Source: Mesotoga infera
Lineage (GTDB): Bacteria > Thermotogota > Thermotogae > Petrotogales > Kosmotogaceae
DNA length: 64,000 nt
Reading direction: 5' to 3'
NCBI RefSeq assembly: GCF_900157305.1
Contig: NZ_LS974202.1
Span: forward strand, 558,001-622,000
The notes under the pieces were generated by a model. The model was not told where the DNA came from, did not search any database, and worked only from the letters and a program-made list of their open reading frames with translations. Shown here in pieces: positions 1-8,794 of the stretch. The translations under genes were made by a program, and so were the position numbers. How positions within the stretch are numbered: the first letter of the stretch is position 1; each line of letters starts with the position of its first letter.

Positions 1-2052
1 GAAGCTCAACGACCCTGCAAGAGAGCCATCTTCCGCGAAAACAGGCCACTCGAGATCCACGGCCTGGAAGCCTTCAACGGCCAGAAATCCCTCGCTCAGA
101 ACCGGTCTGCCTGTTTCATGAAGTCTTATGAGTTGTTCCTGATCGCCTATCCATTCCCCCTCAACATAACTGTAATCCTGAGGATGAATCGATCTAAGTA
201 TAAAATCTAAGTCTATGTAAGACACATCGACCACTTCCGGGTTCGCTTCGTACAGTCTCTTCAGTAACGATCGTACTTCTTCGTCATCGTCCAGTACTTT
301 TCTCATATCCTCGGCGCCTTTGGCAAGAGAGGCGTCGAGTCTGTTGAAATGTTCCTGGATCTCTTTCTGCACCTCACTCAAGAGGAGCTCGGGACGTTGA
401 TCTCTTGTTGTTGGCAGAAGCTCCCGTGCGACGACGAAAGTCCAGCCGGTTTTCAGCGATCGCCTGTAAGTTGCAAGATGGAGAACATCGTTTGCGGTGA
501 AGAGAAAGTCACCTTTATCCCTATCGAGGGCTGCAAGCCTTTCGGACATACCAGGAACCGGAACCTCCAGAGAGCCCAGAAGCAGCGATGTATCGTCCGA
601 TAGCGCCAGCGTGTTCTGTCCGTCGAAGGCGTAGAAATGAACCCCCGGCAGTTGTTTGAAATCCGAAATCAGTTCGAAGTTCCATTCATCTAAGAAGGCC
701 GAAATACCGACAAAACCGGATATATTGCCCTCTTTAAGGACAGTAGTTGCGAAGACGACCGAGCGTTTTCCGGTGGATCTGCTCAAAACCTGGTATCCCA
801 GAACTTCCTCGCCCTTCAGAAGCGCCGGAAAGTAGCCTCTGTCGGAAAGGTTCAAACCTGTCCGGTCTCTCTGGACGGTGTAGTAATCCCCGTCGGGTTC
901 CACGTACATGGCCAGTCCTTCATAACCCCGGTTGAAGCTGCTAAGAAGAGGTTTCATCCTCGACCACTCTCCCGATATCACTTCTGGAGAGCTGGCCAGC
1001 ACCCTCAGCGAGGTCATTATTCCGTGGACGCGCTCCTGAAAAGAAGTTACCAGCAGATTCAGGGCGGTCCAGACCGGCACAGACGATTGCGAGATCAGGT
1101 CATCGACTTCCTCGAGCCTGTAAGAATCCAGTTCGACACCCGTCGAGAGAAGAGCCTCGATGTTGACCATCGATCGGCCATTTGAGGAGTTTTCAGGTGG
1201 TATCTCTTCGGGGGAAAGTCCGGAGAGTATTTTCAAGGCGATTACACCTGCCTGTTTGCCCTCTTCGAAAGCGGAGTTCACAACGCCCGCCATTGCACCG
1301 TCAGCCACCACGAAATCCAGAACGGAAAAGACGGGCAAATCTGTATTTTCAACCGTCCATTCGGTAACATATTCAGTGCTTACCGTTCTTCCATTTTCGT
1401 CTTTTAGCGTTCTATCGGCGAGGATAACTATGGCATTTCCTTCTCCGGATAAGTTTTTCACAACTTCTTTCCATTCGTTGAAGCTGCCGACCACATGTAT
1501 TTTCGTAGATACATCGTCGAAGGAAGTCGCCTCCAGCTGTTCTCTCATACCGGCGACGGTTTCGCTGTCGTCGCCGATGAAATGGATTTCCCTGACCTGC
1601 GGAAAGAAATCGAGAAGCATCGCAACCGTCTCTTTCGAGAAGAGGGTTTCCCTGACGCCCGTGGCGTTACTGCGCGGGTACGAATACCTTTCTAGATCTA
1701 GGTTAACACCGCAGTAAACTAACGGCAGAGTGGTGAAGTCTTTCGCGAAATACTCCTGCGCATTATCGTCGCATGCTATAACTATATCGGGTTGGAAAGC
1801 CTCGACCTCCTGGGCAGCCATTTTTCCAGCCTTTATTTTCCACTCTTCGTTTGTTTGAAGGCGCGTGTCCAAATAGAAGACCTTCCATTCGATAGCTTCG
1901 TCGTTAAAAACACTCTTGATGCCTTCAAGCATCTCTCTAGACCATATATAATCTTCGTCGTAACTATGAATTACCATGATTCTGGTGGCGAAAACACAAG
2001 TGAAAGAAAGAACGAACAACAGAAAGAATGCCGCGATCGCTTTACTCTTCAT
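1..2052 (-). CDS. Periplasmic ABC-binding-like / Cache sensor protein, 5' part (3' end outside window)
   Basis: The reading frame is open from an ATG at 2052 to the window edge (684 residues). Residues 1-22 form a signal peptide or first membrane anchor (MKSKAIAAFFLLFVLSF...). Residues about 23-300 resemble the ABC_sub_bind/TrpX type of periplasmic binding fold (IMVIHSYDEDYIW, later VIACDDNAQEYF). The rest looks like one or two Cache-type extracellular sensor domains (around MYVEPDGDYYTV and VSYIDLDFIL). This order is typical of membrane sensors whose output (HisKA, GGDEF or HAMP/MCP) sits at the C-terminus, here beyond position 1, so the output type cannot be told. No transport partner lies upstream. 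The ligand is unknown. The alternative is a lone secreted binding protein, but the Cache-like half argues for a sensor. Confidence 0.7.
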   Translation of the reverse strand, partial: MKSKAIAAFFLLFVLSFTCVFATRIMVIHSYDEDYIWSREMLEGIKSVFNDEAIEWKVFYLDTRLQTNEEWKIKAGKMAAQEVEAFQPDIVIACDDNAQEYFAKDFTTLPLVYCGVNLDLERYSYPRSNATGVRETLFSKETVAMLLDFFPQVREIHFIGDDSETVAGMREQLEATSFDDVSTKIHVVGSFNEWKEVVKNLSGEGNAIVILADRTLKDENGRTVSTEYVTEWTVENTDLPVFSVLDFVVADGAMAGVVNSAFEEGKQAGVIALKILSGLSPEEIPPENSSNGRSMVNIEALLSTGVELDSYRLEEVDDLISQSSVPVWTALNLLVTSFQERVHGIMTSLRVLASSPEVISGEWSRMKPLLSSFNRGYEGLAMYVEPDGDYYTVQRDRTGLNLSDRGYFPALLKGEEVLGYQVLSRSTGKRSVVFATTVLKEGNISGFVGISAFLDEWNFELISDFKQLPGVHFYAFDGQNTLALSDDTSLLLGSLEVPVPGMSERLAALDRDKGDFLFTANDVLHLATYRRSLKTGWTFVVARELLPTTRDQRPELLLSEVQKEIQEHFNRLDASLAKGAEDMRKVLDDDEEVRSLLKRLYEANPEVVDVSYIDLDFILRSIHPQDYSYVEGEWIGDQEQLIRLHETGRPVLSEGFLAVEGFQAVDLEWPVFAEDGSLAGSLSF

Positions 2053-2168
2053 GATTTCTCCCCCTTTTCCCTCTAGAAAGATTTCAACGCTTGAATTATA
2101 GCTCAGGATAGATCGAATCCAGAGGCATAATCAACACATGGAATGAGCTTATCTAGCATCTCAGAATG

Positions 2169-2202
2169 AAAAAGACCCCGCGCGCTCCTTAAGCGGGGTC
2201 TT
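2169..2202 (-). terminator. Rho-independent terminator of the pspA operon
   Basis: The arms AAGACCCCGC (2172-2181) and GCGGGGTCTT (2193-2202) form a 10-bp stem with an 11-nt loop. Read on the minus strand the hairpin is followed by a run of T, just downstream of the pspA stop. Confidence 0.85.
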
Positions 2203-2232
2203 GATACTTGGTAGGATCAATATCTTTTGCAG

Positions 2233-2910
2233 TTACTTTTCGAGTTCACTCTTCATTCTGTTCAGTTCTTCTTCAACGGAGAAAGAGCTCTTCGAGGCAT
2301 ACTTCTCTTCCAGCGCTTTTGCCTTGTCGATGGGTTCGCTGTTCAATTCTGCCATCGCGGTTGCCTCGTCCAGCATCTTCTGGGCTTTATCCTCCATTCT
2401 GTTGAAGGCGTCCATTGCTCCTTGCGTTCTTCCAGAAGTTGAGGTCGCTTCGTTGATCGTCTTCTGAGTCTTGGCCACCGAGACTTTAGCCTTTATCATC
2501 TCGCGTCTTGCCTTCAGAGCTTCGATGTTTTCCACCAGTTTATCGTGCATCTGGCGCATCTTTATGGCGTTTTCATGGGCCGCCGCGTAGGCAGTCATAA
2601 GACCGGCGCCGGCATCTTCAAGCTCCTGTTTTTTGGCGATGAAAATGCGGGCATCATCTTCATTCCCGGCCATAAGAGCTCTTTTTGCATAGTTGGCGTA
2701 TTTAGCAACTTCGGCTGCGTTTTCGTCCACGAGTCGCTTGGTGCGGGTTTCTTCGGCCATAACAGAGGCCGTCCCCCTCTTTACCTCGGCTAGATCCTCA
2801 ATCATCTCCCGCATGTACTGGTCGATCATTTTGGATGGATCTTCGAATTTGTCCAGTAATGCATTGATGTTAGACTTGATAATGTCGTTGAATCTTTCCA
2901 AAATACCCAT
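2233..2910 (-). CDS. pspA: PspA/IM30 family envelope-stress protein
   Basis: This is a 225-residue protein with the PspA/Vipp1 signature from residue 1 (MGILERFNDIIKSNINALLDKFEDP) and an almost entirely helical, charged coiled-coil body. The length is normal for the family. PspA proteins assemble on the inner face of the cytoplasmic membrane as ESCRT-III-like polymers and preserve membrane integrity under stress. No PspB/PspC or PspF-like partner is visible; the gene instead follows, 67 bp downstream on the same strand, a Gly/Ser-rich two-span membrane protein, so that protein is the likely membrane partner. A strong terminator lies directly behind it. The family call is firm; the partner is inference. 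Confidence 0.92.
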   Translation of the reverse strand: MGILERFNDIIKSNINALLDKFEDPSKMIDQYMREMIEDLAEVKRGTASVMAEETRTKRLVDENAAEVAKYANYAKRALMAGNEDDARIFIAKKQELEDAGAGLMTAYAAAHENAIKMRQMHDKLVENIEALKARREMIKAKVSVAKTQKTINEATSTSGRTQGAMDAFNRMEDKAQKMLDEATAMAELNSEPIDKAKALEEKYASKSSFSVEEELNRMKSELEK

Positions 2911-2977
2911 CCTCTTTTTCCTCCCTTTAGTTTAAGCCTGACCGTCATTGACAAATCTGCTCATCTTGGCCTAAACG

Positions 2978-4084
2978 TCATTTTTCGTTGCTATTGTTTT
3001 CCTCGTATTTTTTCGAGAGATCTTCGACTTCTTTATCGCCGAACTTCTCCAGCGGTACTTTGAGCATCTCTTCCGTCCGTTTGGCCTCGAGATATTTCTG
3101 TCTTCTCACCCGGCTCCACCAGGCGAATAGTATAAGAATGGCGACTACGATTCCGAAGACTATCAGCACGTTTATCCAGGGCGACTTGGTGACCGTCATA
3201 ATCCTGTTGGCCGCATCCGTGAAGACTTTGCTGAAGAAAGCTTCATCTGTCAGGCCGGTATCGTAGTAGTAGCGGTCTATATAATCTAGCAGAATATCGG
3301 CCGCCTCTTCATCGATTACGGTTTTGGCCTGAACTCCGGCAACGTATCTGTCCATGTACCTTTCCTCGTATTCGAAGAAAACTAGTAATAAGTGGGCTTC
3401 ATCCGTGAAAAGCCTTTCGTAAAGTTCATGTGTGAAGGCATCCAATTGTTCTTCGGACGGAAAGTGCGACCCGTTAATCGTATCGGTTATATAAAGATAA
3501 GGTTGTACACCTGTCTTTTTGTAGAAGTGCTTCATTCCTTCAAGAAGCAGGTTTTGATTGGTGATCCAGCCCAGCTCGTCCGTGAAATAAGCGGTCTCCT
3601 TCACAGAGCCATCGGGTAAAGGCTTCCTCACGATCGTCGATCTGGTGATCTCGTTCTTGGAGAGAGTCTGTATGTTTGGCGCCCCCTGGGTGGAAACGAT
3701 AACTATCACTATAATCACGGCTACAACGATTATCCCTAAAGCCACAAAACTGCAGCCACTGCAACCGCCACATCCACTGCCGCCCCCGACACTCTGATTG
3801 ACTCCTCCACCGCTGTTACTGACACGTCTGAAAGCACCTAGTCCTCCGATGATGGGAGTTCCGATTTTTCTGTTACTGGTTTTGTTGCCAGAACTATTTG
3901 AGCTACTCCCGGTTCCACCGCCGAAGAAGCCGCCACTGCTTCTCCTGCTACTGCTGTAAGAGGAACCACCTCCACTGCTGGATCTGCCGCTGGAAAAAGA
4001 ACCGCCGCTCCGTCCGCCACTGCTCCTGTTACTCGAAGAAGAACCACCGCTGCTCCTGCTACCTGAACCTCCACCTCTAGGCAT
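2978..4084 (-). CDS. Gly/Ser-rich two-span membrane protein linked to PspA (TPM-like)
   Basis: 368 residues with no signal peptide. Residues 1-105 are a low-complexity Gly/Ser/Arg tract ending in a cysteine knot-like stretch (GCGGCSGCS). A hydrophobic helix follows at about 113-133, then an extracytoplasmic domain of about 170 residues rich in acidic and aromatic residues (YLYITDTING, HLLLVFFEYEERYMDRYVAG), a second helix at about 306-327 (VLIVFGIVVAILILFAWW) and a charged C-terminal tail. The middle domain resembles TPM_phosphatase-type domains in its pattern (HLLLVFFEYEERY), but this is weak. It lies upstream of pspA on the same strand, so a membrane-stress role is likely. The start ATG has GGGAG upstream. 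Function unknown. Confidence 0.65.
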   Translation of the reverse strand: MPRGGGSGSRSSGGSSSSNRSSGGRSGGSFSSGRSSSGGGSSYSSSRRSSGGFFGGGTGSSSNSSGNKTSNRKIGTPIIGGLGAFRRVSNSGGGVNQSVGGGSGCGGCSGCSFVALGIIVVAVIIVIVIVSTQGAPNIQTLSKNEITRSTIVRKPLPDGSVKETAYFTDELGWITNQNLLLEGMKHFYKKTGVQPYLYITDTINGSHFPSEEQLDAFTHELYERLFTDEAHLLLVFFEYEERYMDRYVAGVQAKTVIDEEAADILLDYIDRYYYDTGLTDEAFFSKVFTDAANRIMTVTKSPWINVLIVFGIVVAILILFAWWSRVRRQKYLEAKRTEEMLKVPLEKFGDKEVEDLSKKYEENNSNEK

Positions 4085-4568
4085 TTCCCTATCTCCCTTT
4101 TAAATACAGGCATACTTCCAACTAATTATAGTCACTTGAATATGTAAATCCAACCGATCAATACACCGTTAACTATTATCCCGGATCCGGTTCGGGTAAA
4201 ATGAGCTATTATGTTCCCCCGTCTTGATGGTTGTTATCCTTATTTCAACTCGTTTGCTCGATTTATCGTACAATCTATTAAATCGACTTCCGAGTAAAGA
4301 ATCATGGATCAGTCCGTCGAAAGTGGTTACAGGTAGAAGGTTTCAAGTATCATAGAGCTGTCACCTGTCCGGAGTCATTTGAGAAGAGCGAAGTATATTT
4401 CAGCTCATAATGTGACTATTTCATAGATGCTTCCTTCTTGCGAGCCTTGACAGGGTTTGTGAGGTTTAATCTTACCTCTATCTCTTGATAGTAAAATGGC
4501 GTGGTGTGGTTTAATATTTAATCGGGGCGTGTATAAGCCTCTTAGTATTGTTTGGGAGAAACATTGAT
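4085..4568. other. Intergenic region between divergent genes
   Basis: About 480 bp without a gene. It should hold the divergent promoters of the Gly/Ser-rich membrane protein and the hydrolase. A TTGACA box occurs at 4447-4452 but I see no good -10 at the right distance. The short palindrome CCGGATCCGG lies near 4180. Nothing else is recognised. Confidence 0.5.
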
Positions 4569-5855
4569 TTGAAAAGGATCGTACCGACCATTTTACTTTT
4601 GTGCGTTTCCACGACTTTTCTGTACGCCAGGTCTGAGGCTCTGGCCGAGAGGTATCTCCAACTGTTCCTGCGAGGGAGTTTTTATCTGGCGAACGAGATG
4701 CAGAGCGTGAAAGCGCGGAAAGACTATACTGTGGACGACATGCAGAAGGAGCTGGAGCGCCTTAGGGAGAATTATGGCAATTATCTCTTCATTTTTTCCA
4801 CCGAAACCAGCGAAATACGTGGATACACTGTTTATATCTTTCATTCGCAATTTGAGAAGGGCTACATAGATTTCAACATAGTGATCGACAGTTTCGGAAA
4901 GGTCGATGCTTTTGTCGTACAGCCAACTCTCCAACCAGGTGCTATCCCCGATTACATAGATACGAGTCGGTTCGACGAGTTCGAGATAACCATCGGGAAC
5001 GACAAATGGAAACTTCCAGGGGTTTTGACCGTGCCGAAGAACCTTGACAGATATCCTCTGGTAATTCTCATACATGACTCGGGCGCCCTCGACAGAGATT
5101 CGACGATCGGACCGAACAAGCCATTCAGAAACATAGCCTGGGGACTGGCGACACGCGGTGTGGCTGTGATGCGTTATGACAAAAGGACTTTTGTCTTCGG
5201 AGAGAAGCTATCTCAAGCTTTGCCAAGTATCGAGACTGAGGTTATAGAAGATGTGATGAACGCTGTGAATATGGCATCGAAGATGCCTGCCGTCTCTTCT
5301 ATCTTTCTCGTCGGTCATGGACTGGGTGGCAAGATAGCCCCGATCGTGGCGGCCAGAAACGAGAATGTAGATGGTATAGTACTCATGGCGACACCGGCCA
5401 GACGGGAACTGGAGGTGATAATAGACCGCCAAAAGTACGTTTCTGAGCTCTTCTACTCGGACAGAGAACAGCAGCAACTGGAGCTTCTGATCGATTACCT
5501 CCAGAGGGCCTTGGATGGGAAGCTGCCTCCTGGAGCGCCCGTTCTGGCAGCGACGGCAGGTTATTACTACGAAATAGATGCCCTTGATCCGATAGAAACG
5601 ATAAAGAAATTGAATATACCGGTTTTGATTCTTCAGGGCGGCGCAGATTACGAATCGACGATCGATGATTATATGACTTTCATGAACTCTCTCTGGACCA
5701 GTTTAAACGTTTACTTCCAGCTCCTTCCAGATCTGGACCACTACTTCATGCGGGTAGAGAGAGAAAAATCGACTCCCGACGACTACTACGAGTTCCGCCA
5801 CGTCGATCTTGAGCTCGTCGAGAGTCTTTTCTCCTGGATCTTCGTCTTCGACTGA
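4569..5855 (+). CDS. Secreted alpha/beta-hydrolase-fold protein lacking the nucleophile serine
   Basis: I place the start at TTG 4569: it gives a clean signal peptide (MKRIVPTILLLCVSTTFLYA) and lies 10 nt after GGGAG; an in-frame TTG at 4548 would add seven residues and lacks such a site. The N-terminal 120 residues resemble the DUF3887-like domain found before hydrolases of this group; the hydrolase fold follows (VILIHDSGALDRD, VMRYDKR). The nucleophile elbow reads GHGLGG where the family has GHSLGG, so the catalytic Ser is Gly (codon 5319-5321). The acid (GGADYESTIDDY) and the His (LPDLDHYFM) regions look intact. It may be a non-catalytic binding protein. It stands alone, convergent with oppF. 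Confidence 0.75.
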   Translation: MKRIVPTILLLCVSTTFLYARSEALAERYLQLFLRGSFYLANEMQSVKARKDYTVDDMQKELERLRENYGNYLFIFSTETSEIRGYTVYIFHSQFEKGYIDFNIVIDSFGKVDAFVVQPTLQPGAIPDYIDTSRFDEFEITIGNDKWKLPGVLTVPKNLDRYPLVILIHDSGALDRDSTIGPNKPFRNIAWGLATRGVAVMRYDKRTFVFGEKLSQALPSIETEVIEDVMNAVNMASKMPAVSSIFLVGHGLGGKIAPIVAARNENVDGIVLMATPARRELEVIIDRQKYVSELFYSDREQQQLELLIDYLQRALDGKLPPGAPVLAATAGYYYEIDALDPIETIKKLNIPVLILQGGADYESTIDDYMTFMNSLWTSLNVYFQLLPDLDHYFMRVEREKSTPDDYYEFRHVDLELVESLFSWIFVFD

Positions 5856-5873
5856 TCTCTTTGCATCACCAAA

Positions 5874-6869
5874 TCAGCCGTATAGAAAGCAGGAAACGTA
5901 ATGCCCACTTCCCGTTTCTGTGAGCCGGGGCGCTTCTTTCGAGCACCTATCGAAGGCTTTGGGGCATCTTTTAACGAAGCGACAGTTATCCGGTGGATCG
6001 ACAGGCGAGGGAATATCTCCCTTGACGAGCTCTCTCTTACCGATCTTTCTCATGTGGGGATTGGGAATCGGTATCGAGGACAAAAGTCCCTGTGTGTAAG
6101 GATGCAAAGGATTTCTGAAAAGCTCGTCCGTTTCGGCAGTCTCCACTATCTTGCCCAGATACATGACCGATATCCTGTCGCAGATGTGTTTTACCACAGC
6201 CAGATCGTGGGCGATGAAAAGGTATGTGAGCTGGAAGTCGTGCTTCAGGTCCTCCAGAAGGTTTATTACCTGGGCCTGAACGGAAACATCCAATGCCGAT
6301 ACCGGTTCGTCGCAGATCACGAGTTCGGGATTCAGAATTATCGCTCGGGCGATACCTATCCTCTGTCTCTGCCCCCCGGAAAACTCGTGCGGATAGCGGT
6401 ACATGTATTCCGGTCTCAGGCCAACCTTCTCGAGTATCCCCGCGATCATCTCTTTCCGCTCGTCCCTGCCTTTGCCTATGGAATGAACGCGCAGGCCTTC
6501 CGAAAGTATATCCTGTACGGTTATCCTGGGGTTCAGAGAAGCGTAAGGGTCCTGGAAAACCATCTGGATTTCCTTTCTAAAAGGTCTCATTTGCGATTCC
6601 TTGAGTGAAAAGATATCGATTGCCCCTCCAATGACACCCTTACCCCTGTAAATGAACTTGCCCCCGGTCGGCTGGTAAAGCTTTATGAGCGTACGACCGA
6701 TGGTGGTCTTGCCACAGCCCGACTCTCCGACCAGCCCAAGCGTTTCGCCCCTGTAGATATGCAGATCAACCCCATCGACTGCCTTAAGGTTCGATTTCTT
6801 TCTAAAACCGCTCTTGATGGGAAACCACTTCTTCAATTGATGAATCTCCACCATAGGGGTATCAGCCAT
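5874..6869 (-). CDS. oppF: Peptide ABC transporter ATPase, OppF/DppF type
   Basis: 331 residues. Walker [10 protein letters not shown] at 48-56, Q-loop in MVFQDPYASLNP, signature FSGGQRQRIGIARA from 163, Walker B VICDEP at 184-189 and the H-loop His at 221 are all present, so the ATPase should be active. The C-terminus has the oligopeptide-transporter extension with four cysteines (CRFVKRCPKAFDRC and a final C), known in OppD/DppD-type subunits as a site that can hold an Fe-S cluster. It is the last gene of the binding protein - M14 - oppBCDF operon and overlaps oppD by 8 bp. It would pair with OppD to drive import of peptides across the cytoplasmic membrane. Confidence 0.95.
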   Translation of the reverse strand: MADTPMVEIHQLKKWFPIKSGFRKKSNLKAVDGVDLHIYRGETLGLVGESGCGKTTIGRTLIKLYQPTGGKFIYRGKGVIGGAIDIFSLKESQMRPFRKEIQMVFQDPYASLNPRITVQDILSEGLRVHSIGKGRDERKEMIAGILEKVGLRPEYMYRYPHEFSGGQRQRIGIARAIILNPELVICDEPVSALDVSVQAQVINLLEDLKHDFQLTYLFIAHDLAVVKHICDRISVMYLGKIVETAETDELFRNPLHPYTQGLLSSIPIPNPHMRKIGKRELVKGDIPSPVDPPDNCRFVKRCPKAFDRCSKEAPRLTETGSGHYVSCFLYG

Positions 6870-7854
6870 CTATCTCACTCCCTTCGGCCAGCCAGCAACG
6901 CACCGTGTGACCTTCCTCCGGTCTATAGATCTGTGGCGTCTCCTTCCTGCACTTCTCCATGGCCATGGGGCAACGCGGCTCGAAGCGGCAACCTGAGGGG
7001 AATTTAGAAGGATGAGGTACATAGCCCGTGATAACGCTTAGTTTCTTCTGATCGCGCTTCTCCACCTCTATACGGGGTATCGAGTGGATCAGTCCTCTGG
7101 TGTATGGGTGAAGGGGATTGTCGAATATTCTGAATACATCGGCGCTCTCGACTATCTGGCCGGCATACATCACCAGTACCCTGTCGCACATCTCGGCTAT
7201 CACGCCAAGATCGTGAGTGATAATTATCGTGGCCGTGTCGAGCTTGTTTTTGAGATCATTCATGAGTTCGAGAACCTGGGCCTGTATAGTCACGTCCAGT
7301 GCGGTCGTGGGCTCATCGGCTATGAGCAGAGCCGGTCTGCAGGCAAGTGCCATCGCTATCATCACTCTCTGTCTCATTCCACCGGATAGCTGATGCGGAA
7401 ACTCTTTAGTCCGCTTTGCCGGCTCCGGTATGCCGACTAACCGGAGCATTTCAACACTTCTCTCCATGGCCTCTTCATCGTTAAGACCCTCGTGTAACTT
7501 GTAAACCTCCGAAATCTGCCAGCCTATAGTGTAGAGGGGGTTCAGGGAGGTCATCGGCTCTTGAAAGACCATAGAGATGGATTTGCCCCGGATCTTGTGG
7601 AGGTCCGATTTCTCCAGTGTCGCTATATCCCTGCCCCTGAAGGAGATCTTCGTTTCATCTCCGAGTATGGCGTTCTTGGGGAGGAGCTTTATTATCGAGA
7701 AGGCCGTTATCGTCTTGCCACAGCCCGATTCTCCGACTATTCCGAGTGTCTCGCCTTCAAAAAGCCTGAACGAGACTCCATCGACCGGTGTTATCTTTCC
7801 CAGTTGCGTTTTGAAGGTTATCTTCAGGTTTTCGACTTTGAGTATCTCTTGCAT
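6862..7854 (-). CDS. oppD: Peptide ABC transporter ATPase, OppD/DppD type
   Basis: About 330 residues with GESGCGKT (Walker A), [16 protein letters not shown] (signature), [12 protein letters not shown] (Walker B) and TIIITHD (H-loop), and the peptide-transporter C-terminal domain with the Cys pattern [14 protein letters not shown]. The start is ambiguous: TTG 7863, ATG 7860 and ATG 7854 are in frame. GTGAGAG is best spaced for 7854, whereas the TTGA overlap with the oppC stop favours 7863. It works with OppF as the ATPase heterodimer of the importer. It is the fifth gene of the operon. Confidence 0.95.
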   Translation of the reverse strand: MQEILKVENLKITFKTQLGKITPVDGVSFRLFEGETLGIVGESGCGKTITAFSIIKLLPKNAILGDETKISFRGRDIATLEKSDLHKIRGKSISMVFQEPMTSLNPLYTIGWQISEVYKLHEGLNDEEAMERSVEMLRLVGIPEPAKRTKEFPHQLSGGMRQRVMIAMALACRPALLIADEPTTALDVTIQAQVLELMNDLKNKLDTATIIITHDLGVIAEMCDRVLVMYAGQIVESADVFRIFDNPLHPYTRGLIHSIPRIEVEKRDQKKLSVITGYVPHPSKFPSGCRFEPRCPMAMEKCRKETPQIYRPEEGHTVRCWLAEGSEIDG

Positions 7855-7859
7855 ATTCA

Positions 7860-8792
7860 TCAACTCTCACTAACAAATTTCGGATCGAGTGCGTCCCTCA
7901 GTCCGTCACCGAGAAAGTTCACGCTCAGAACTGTGAGAAATATGAAAAAGCCCGGAAAGAAGGTCAGCCACCAGGGATTGGTGCCTGTTGCCGTTCCTAA
8001 TATGTAGTTCATCGCCTTCTGGAGCATATTACCCCAGGAAGGCATCGGGGGTTGTATCCCCAATCCCAGGTAGCTCAACGACGATTCCGAGAGGATCGCG
8101 TACGACATGTTCAACGTGGCCGAGACGATAACTATCGGTATGACATTAGGCAGCACATGTCTGAGTATTATTCTCGCACTCCTCACACCCATTGCCCGGG
8201 CTGACATCACATACTCCGTCTCTCTTATGGAAAGCACAAGTCCCCTGACCAGTCTCGCCACGCCCATCCAGCCGAAGACTGTCAGAACGAGTATGATGTT
8301 CATGATACCCGAGCCGAAGACGAGCGTCAGGGTAAGGAGTATAGGGAACATGGGAATCGAGAGCATTACATCGACGAACCTCATGAGTAATCTATCGATC
8401 AGACCACCGTAAAAGCCTGAAAGCAGACCGATCAGAGTTCCGACCAGCGTCGTGATTATCGAAGAAGCCAAACCGACGAAGAGAGAGATCCGGCCACCGT
8501 ACATAATCCTGACGAGAACGTCGTGTCCCAGCTCGTCCGTTCCCAGAGGATGCCCGGGACTCAGGGGTGGTTTGAAGAGTGATGAGAAGTCCATGTCCTC
8601 AAAGCCTACCTTCACGAAGAGCGGACCGAAAATGGTGAAGGCCACTACTATTATAAGCACGACCGCTCCGAACATGGCCAGTTTGTGGCTTCTGAACTTA
8701 ACCCATACTAGCTGCCAGTAGCTGTTTATATGTATTGGGCGGGCCTTTTCCTCGAGTTCTTCCAATTTCTTCCGATAAAATAGCTTCGGCAT
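7860..8792 (-). CDS. oppC: Peptide ABC transporter permease, OppC/DppC type
   Basis: 310 residues with a cytoplasmic N-terminal OppC_N segment and a first membrane helix near 38-58 (HKLAMFGAVVLIIVVAFTIF), a short external linker (GHPLGTDELGHDVLVRIMYG, the hallmark of OppC), and five further helices. The EAA coupling loop reads AMGVRSARIILRHVLPNVIP. It forms the transmembrane channel with OppB; the two genes are 2 bp apart. Confidence 0.95.
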   Translation of the reverse strand: MPKLFYRKKLEELEEKARPIHINSYWQLVWVKFRSHKLAMFGAVVLIIVVAFTIFGPLFVKVGFEDMDFSSLFKPPLSPGHPLGTDELGHDVLVRIMYGGRISLFVGLASSIITTLVGTLIGLLSGFYGGLIDRLLMRFVDVMLSIPMFPILLTLTLVFGSGIMNIILVLTVFGWMGVARLVRGLVLSIRETEYVMSARAMGVRSARIILRHVLPNVIPIVIVSATLNMSYAILSESSLSYLGLGIQPPMPSWGNMLQKAMNYILGTATGTNPWWLTFFPGFFIFLTVLSVNFLGDGLRDALDPKFVSES

Positions 8793-8794
8793 AT

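Noticed and set aside
1160-1717. A 185-residue plus-strand frame and several shorter ones within 1-2052
   Set aside because: They are antisense to the sensor protein frame, have no ribosome sites, and are low-complexity.
4447-4452. TTGACA as the promoter of the hydrolase gene
   Set aside because: No acceptable -10 hexamer lies 16-18 nt downstream.
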